IMG/VR virus record: IMGVR_UViG_3300032242_001467
Span: 1-23,808 of that record
Origin: a virus
Strand: one strand, 5' to 3'
Length of the DNA: 23,808 nt
The notes under the pieces were generated by a model, which made no database searches, was not told the DNA's origin, and was given only the letters and a program-made list of their open reading frames with translations. This document shows, one piece after another, positions 21,153 through 23,808 of this stretch. How positions within the stretch are numbered: the stretch's first letter is position 1; each line of letters opens with the position of its first letter. The position numbers were made by a program, and so were the translations under genes.

Positions 21153-21865
21153 ATGTTTGGATTCATATAAATTGGAGAACTATAATTGAGTTCATCATAA
21201 TCACCAGCGTTAATTGGGTCATAAGAAGAATCCTCATCAGATATATCTAATATTTTTGGGTCTAACATTGATTCACCACTCTTACCTATATCAGTAGAAA
21301 GATTCTTTATAGCTTGACCTTTATAATCATATCCTTGTCCTCTTGATGATTCGTAACCAGTTAAATTTTCATTAACCGATGATAATTTTTCTTTAGCAAA
21401 TTTATTAAAATCCGAAGAACGCATGAATGTTTTTAATTCATCCATAACTATATTTAATTCATTTTGCTGAATCTTATAGTTTTTTACTAAATTAATAACC
21501 GATTGCGATTTCATCAATCTATCTGTTATTTCCTTAACTTCTGAATAATTTAATCCATTATCTCCTTTATGAACTGAATGTAATATGTTTGCTAAATCTT
21601 TAGTAACTTCTTTACTTTTATGTAATTCGGTTACAAATCTACCTATTCTTGATAAATTAAATTTTATATCATCATAAGTTTTACCCAACTTAGATGCTAT
21701 ATCTTTCATTACATTTTTAAATCCTCTTTCTGCAATATATTTTAAAGCAAATATAGTAATTGGTAACATAACAGAAGTTAGAACGCTTTCTTTTATGTTT
21801 TTCTTTTTAACTGGTTTAAATTCAGAATCCCAGTTTTCATTCATTATATTCTTTAAACTAATCAT
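21149..21865 (-). CDS. Helical protein of unknown function (238 aa)
   Basis: A largely helical protein. It has a possible weak membrane or amphipathic segment at about 28-46 (VLTSVMLPITIFALKYIAE), a lysine-rich helical middle, and an acidic, Ser/Tyr/Asp-rich C-terminus (ISDEDSSYDPINAGDYDELN). It could be a virion or scaffold component, but there is no recognised domain. The start may be ATG 21865 or the internal ATG at codon 8 (MNENWDSEF), which would give a 27-base leader after the ATATTTAT motif. It converges on the 138-aa gene with overlapping stops. Confidence 0.7.
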   Translation of the reverse strand: MISLKNIMNENWDSEFKPVKKKNIKESVLTSVMLPITIFALKYIAERGFKNVMKDIASKLGKTYDDIKFNLSRIGRFVTELHKSKEVTKDLANILHSVHKGDNGLNYSEVKEITDRLMKSQSVINLVKNYKIQQNELNIVMDELKTFMRSSDFNKFAKEKLSSVNENLTGYESSRGQGYDYKGQAIKNLSTDIGKSGESMLDPKILDISDEDSSYDPINAGDYDELNYSSPIYMNPNI

Positions 21866-21871
21866 ACGGCA

Positions 21872-21879
21872 ATAAATAT
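21872..21879 (-). promoter_or_regulatory. Candidate late promoter (ATATTTAT) for the 238-aa gene
   Basis: The minus strand reads CATATTTATTGCCGT directly before ATG 21865, in the 16-base gap after the zinc-ribbon gene. Confidence 0.4.
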
Positions 21880-21881
21880 GA

Positions 21882-22154
21882 TTATTTTAGTTTATCGTAT
21901 CTTTGTTTGTTTCTTTTATTTTCAAATTCCATTTCAACAGCTACCCACTTTCCTCTAGGACAAGCTCCTATTTTTGGGGAATAAATCTTCTTACTTAATA
22001 TACAACCACATTCTCCGCAATGAATATATGGTGTATCTTTCTTAGAATCACATTTATCACATATCTCCATACGTTTGATGGCCAATCCACTTTGTAAATC
22101 ATTTGGGTTATAAGATATCTTCCAAGCCTTAAATATTTCTTCTATCTTATTCAT
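21882..22154 (-). CDS. Zinc-ribbon protein (90 aa)
   Basis: A small protein with cysteines arranged as CDKC (32-35), CGECGC (46-51) and C65 in GACPRGKW. This forms a probable zinc ribbon using C32, C35, C46 and C49 or C51. The ending CPRGKW is common in small phage zinc-binding proteins. The N-terminal part is a helix (MNKIEEIFKAWKISYNPNDL) and the C-terminal part is basic. A role in nucleic-acid or protein binding is likely but unproven. It is the last gene of the unit starting at promoter 23658-23689. Confidence 0.8.
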   Translation of the reverse strand: MNKIEEIFKAWKISYNPNDLQSGLAIKRMEICDKCDSKKDTPYIHCGECGCILSKKIYSPKIGACPRGKWVAVEMEFENKRNKQRYDKLK

Positions 22155-22163
22155 ACAATATAA

Positions 22164-22478
22164 TTATATCGTATTTAAATAATGTGTTAGGGATTCGCCA
22201 AACAATTCCATATCTTCTAATACAGAATGATAAATAACATCCTCAATTATATTAGCCGGTCTTACATCATCTTCTACTAAAGAAAAGTGATAAGCGGTTT
22301 CATATGTATCAGTAGCTTCTGCTAATGGTTCTCTTAAAATAGCCATCGTTATACTCTTTTTGGTATTAGCATTAAACGCCTGTAATGCATAGCACTCTTT
22401 CATTTCTTCTACTCTACCAATTTGCCAATCACCAAAGTATTTATTTTTAATCTTTTTATAGTTCTTTATTACTAACAT
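22164..22478 (-). CDS. Small protein with IKNY N-terminus, paralogue cluster member (104 aa)
   Basis: Begins MLVIKNYKKIKNKYFGDWQI and is followed by a strand-rich middle (YALQAFNANTKKSITMAILR, then YETAYHFSLV) and a helical acidic C-terminus. The first residues resemble those of the next two upstream genes (MITIKNWGK, MLTIKNYNS). There is no signal peptide or membrane segment. It is separated by one base from the upstream gene. No known family recognised. Confidence 0.7.
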   Translation of the reverse strand: MLVIKNYKKIKNKYFGDWQIGRVEEMKECYALQAFNANTKKSITMAILREPLAEATDTYETAYHFSLVEDDVRPANIIEDVIYHSVLEDMELFGESLTHYLNTI

Positions 22479-22479
22479 A

Positions 22480-22785
22480 TTACACTCTAACTTTTAAATT
22501 GTATCTAACTACTACATCTACTATTGCTTCATAAACGGAATCAACATCTTCTAATTCTTTTTTATTCAACCAATATTCCGATACTCCACATAACATTAAA
22601 TACTCACCTCTATGCGGATGGTCTTGTTGTGGAGGACTAATTCTACTTAATGTTATTCTATAATATTCATTAAAAGGCAAAGTGGGATAGTAGTATGTTA
22701 TTTCATAATACAATTCTAATTCCTTTATTTGCAATCTACTTCTAAAAAGTTTAATCAACTTGCCCCAATTTTTTATTGTTATCAT
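22480..22785 (-). CDS. Small protein with IKNW N-terminus, paralogue cluster member (101 aa)
   Basis: Begins MITIKNWGKLIKLFRSRLQI. A tyrosine-rich strand region follows (YYEITYYYPTLPFNEYYRIT), then a helical end (SVYEAIVDVVVRYNLKVRV). Length and layout match the neighbours at 22164 and 22795, suggesting tandem duplication followed by strong divergence. The function is unknown. Confidence 0.7.
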   Translation of the reverse strand: MITIKNWGKLIKLFRSRLQIKELELYYEITYYYPTLPFNEYYRITLSRISPPQQDHPHRGEYLMLCGVSEYWLNKKELEDVDSVYEAIVDVVVRYNLKVRV

Positions 22786-22794
22786 AATTTATAA

Positions 22795-23100
22795 TTAAAA
22801 AGGTAAAGGGTACTCATCATCAATAACCGATTCTATAAAATTATAGAAGGCACTTTTATTTAAATGGTTAGGAGCTAAATAAACATCCTTCTTCCATTGG
22901 TCTTTCATATCTTGGAGATACACTTTATAAAATCCATCAGGCGTAGCTTCTCTATGTACCAAAACATATACTCTCTTTCCCTCTACTCTATGTTCGAATT
23001 CAAAGGAATAATACCCTTTATCTTCCATAGCAAACTTCATATCCCATCCAAAGAATACAGCATACCCCATATCGCTATTATAATTTTTTATTGTTAGCAT
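22795..23100 (-). CDS. Small protein with IKNY N-terminus, paralogue cluster member (101 aa)
   Basis: Begins MLTIKNYNSDMGYAVFFGWD. The middle is strand-rich with many aromatic residues (YYSFEFEHRVEGKRVYVLVH), and the end is helical (HLNKSAFYNFIESVIDDEYP). It overlaps the 186-aa gene upstream by 23 bases, unusually long for this window but compatible with coupling. The function is unknown. Confidence 0.7.
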   Translation of the reverse strand: MLTIKNYNSDMGYAVFFGWDMKFAMEDKGYYSFEFEHRVEGKRVYVLVHREATPDGFYKVYLQDMKDQWKKDVYLAPNHLNKSAFYNFIESVIDDEYPLPF

Positions 23101-23638
23101 CTAAATTAAGTTTATATAAATGTTCTTCTAATTCTTTTAATTGTTGTATTACTTGTGATTGAATACTTTGATGCGATAGTGAACCACTTTTAGGTAATCC
23201 CAACAAAGTAGTACTTTGAGGTGCTATACTATAAGTAACCGCAGTTCCTGTATTGTATACTCGATTAATAATTCCCGTAGTACCACCATAGATACTGTTT
23301 TTAGCTACCTTACTTGCTGTATAACTTTGGGCACCTTCTAATATATCATCAATTAACATTTCATATTCTACTCTAAATTTTTGTAAAGTATGGATATTGG
23401 TTTTTGTTAAATGCGATTTAGCTAATAGATGTTGAGTTGCACTATCTTTAATACGAAAATTAATCACACCAGTAGTATCGTTTATTGATAATGTAATATC
23501 CCATGTCGAAGATACAACGTGATTCAAATCCAATATAGTTGCATAGTAAGTATCTTCACCGGCATTATGTATTGGATTAACAATAGAATAACCTTTGTAA
23601 GTATAGCCTGATATTTTCTCCCATCCTTTAATCTTCAT
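23078..23638 (-). CDS. Protein of unknown function (186 aa), first gene of the paralogue unit
   Basis: Begins MKIKGWEKISGYTYKGYSIV, loosely like the following three genes, but is longer. It has a strand-rich N-terminal half, a helical segment (LQKFRVEYEMLIDDILEGAQ), a Ser/Thr/Gly-rich linker (about 115-150), and a C-terminal coiled-coil-like helix (QVIQQLKELEEHLYKLNLDA). No signal peptide or membrane helix. It starts 20 bases after a host-type promoter. No family recognised. Confidence 0.7.
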   Translation of the reverse strand: MKIKGWEKISGYTYKGYSIVNPIHNAGEDTYYATILDLNHVVSSTWDITLSINDTTGVINFRIKDSATQHLLAKSHLTKTNIHTLQKFRVEYEMLIDDILEGAQSYTASKVAKNSIYGGTTGIINRVYNTGTAVTYSIAPQSTTLLGLPKSGSLSHQSIQSQVIQQLKELEEHLYKLNLDANNKKL

Positions 23639-23657
23639 TACAAAATTGTTTTATCAG

Positions 23658-23689
23658 TAAAGGTACGAAATTTTCCGCACTTTACCAAA
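23658..23689 (-). promoter_or_regulatory. Host-type promoter for the paralogue/zinc-ribbon unit
   Basis: Minus strand -33 TTTGGTA (core 23689-23686) and -7 TACCTTTA (23665-23658, preceded by TTTCG), 20 bases apart. The -7 ends in A instead of G, as at 12318 and 17068. Confidence 0.7.
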
Positions 23690-23690
23690 T

Positions 23691-23808
23691 CTATAATTGT
23701 TTCTTAAGTGCATCTCCAAACGTTTTAGTTACATTTTTCCAATCTTCAAACCACTTAGCTGTTACTAAATGTTGATTACATCTCATATAGTTTAATGAAT
23801 ATGACCAA
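23691..23808 (-). CDS. C-terminal end of a gene cut by the window edge
   Basis: An open frame enters from the right edge and ends at TAG 23693-23691. The visible 38 residues include MRCNQHLVTAKWFEDW and end TKTFGDALKKQL. The promoter of the next unit begins one base after the stop, the same tight packing as elsewhere. No family can be named from this piece. Confidence 0.6.
   Translation of the reverse strand, partial: WSYSLNYMRCNQHLVTAKWFEDWKNVTKTFGDALKKQL

Noticed and set aside
21898-21905. Plus-strand TATCTTTG resembling a -7 promoter element
   Set aside because: No TTTG lies 20 bases upstream (the bases there are AAAT), it is inside the end of the zinc-ribbon gene, and no plus-strand gene follows.
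1-23808. Integrated prophage or host chromosome
   Set aside because: No integrase, attachment repeats or host housekeeping genes; the receptor is the only host-like gene and it is flanked by phage genes. A larger context could change this.

Overview
The window looks like part of a large, AT-rich, T4-related tailed phage that infects a Bacteroidota host. The phage evidence is a gp55-like late sigma factor, a UvsW-like helicase, PhoH, an Hsp20 chaperone, ThyA, two 2OG-Fe(II) oxygenases of the T4-like phage type, DUF5856 and DUF3310 proteins, and many short, tightly packed genes with 1-4 base overlaps. The host evidence is a set of nine promoters of the Bacteroidota type (-33 TTTG, -7 TAnnTTTG), all with exactly 20 bp between the elements, and an Oar-type TonB-dependent receptor. 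I see no integrase, tRNA, CRISPR array or insertion sequence.

Almost everything is on the minus strand, so transcription runs from high to low coordinates. From the right edge: a partial gene; a unit of four small proteins, three of which share an N-terminal motif, plus a zinc-ribbon protein (21882-23638); a 238-aa protein (21149-21865); the UvsW-like helicase with two small genes (15223-17047); DUF3310 and a proline-rich protein (13766-15009); a 119-aa gene and PhoH (12471-13680), closed by a hairpin and 22-bp repeats; a deoxyribonucleotidase, a lipoprotein, an acidic protein, an HD-domain protein and Hsp20 (9606-12295); a 59-aa protein and a membrane coiled-coil protein (8047-9517); a DNA repair and nucleotide cluster with frameshifted UvsE, two 2OG oxygenases around ThyA and a cupin (4262-7990); a secreted nuclease, a peptide-deformylase-like protein without its catalytic residues and two small proteins (2529-4237); a small membrane protein, the late sigma factor and a ferritin-like DUF5856 protein (1087-2477); and two envelope proteins at the left edge.

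The exception is a plus-strand island (about 17139-21152). It holds a complete 1087-aa TonB-dependent receptor with its own promoter, a structured leader ending in a terminator-like hairpin, and a strong terminator, followed by a second promoter and a 138-aa protein. An outer-membrane TonB receptor carried by a phage is the most unusual content here.

Two promoter classes are visible. The host-type promoters drive helicase, DUF3310, nucleotidase, HD, UvsE, sigma and receptor units. A separate motif, ATATTTAT on the sense strand, sits just upstream of another set of genes (nuclease, 59-aa, Hsp20, proline-rich, 54-aa and 238-aa proteins) and may be the late promoter served by the phage sigma factor. 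That sigma factor is itself in a unit with a host-type promoter, which would give an early-to-late cascade (inference).
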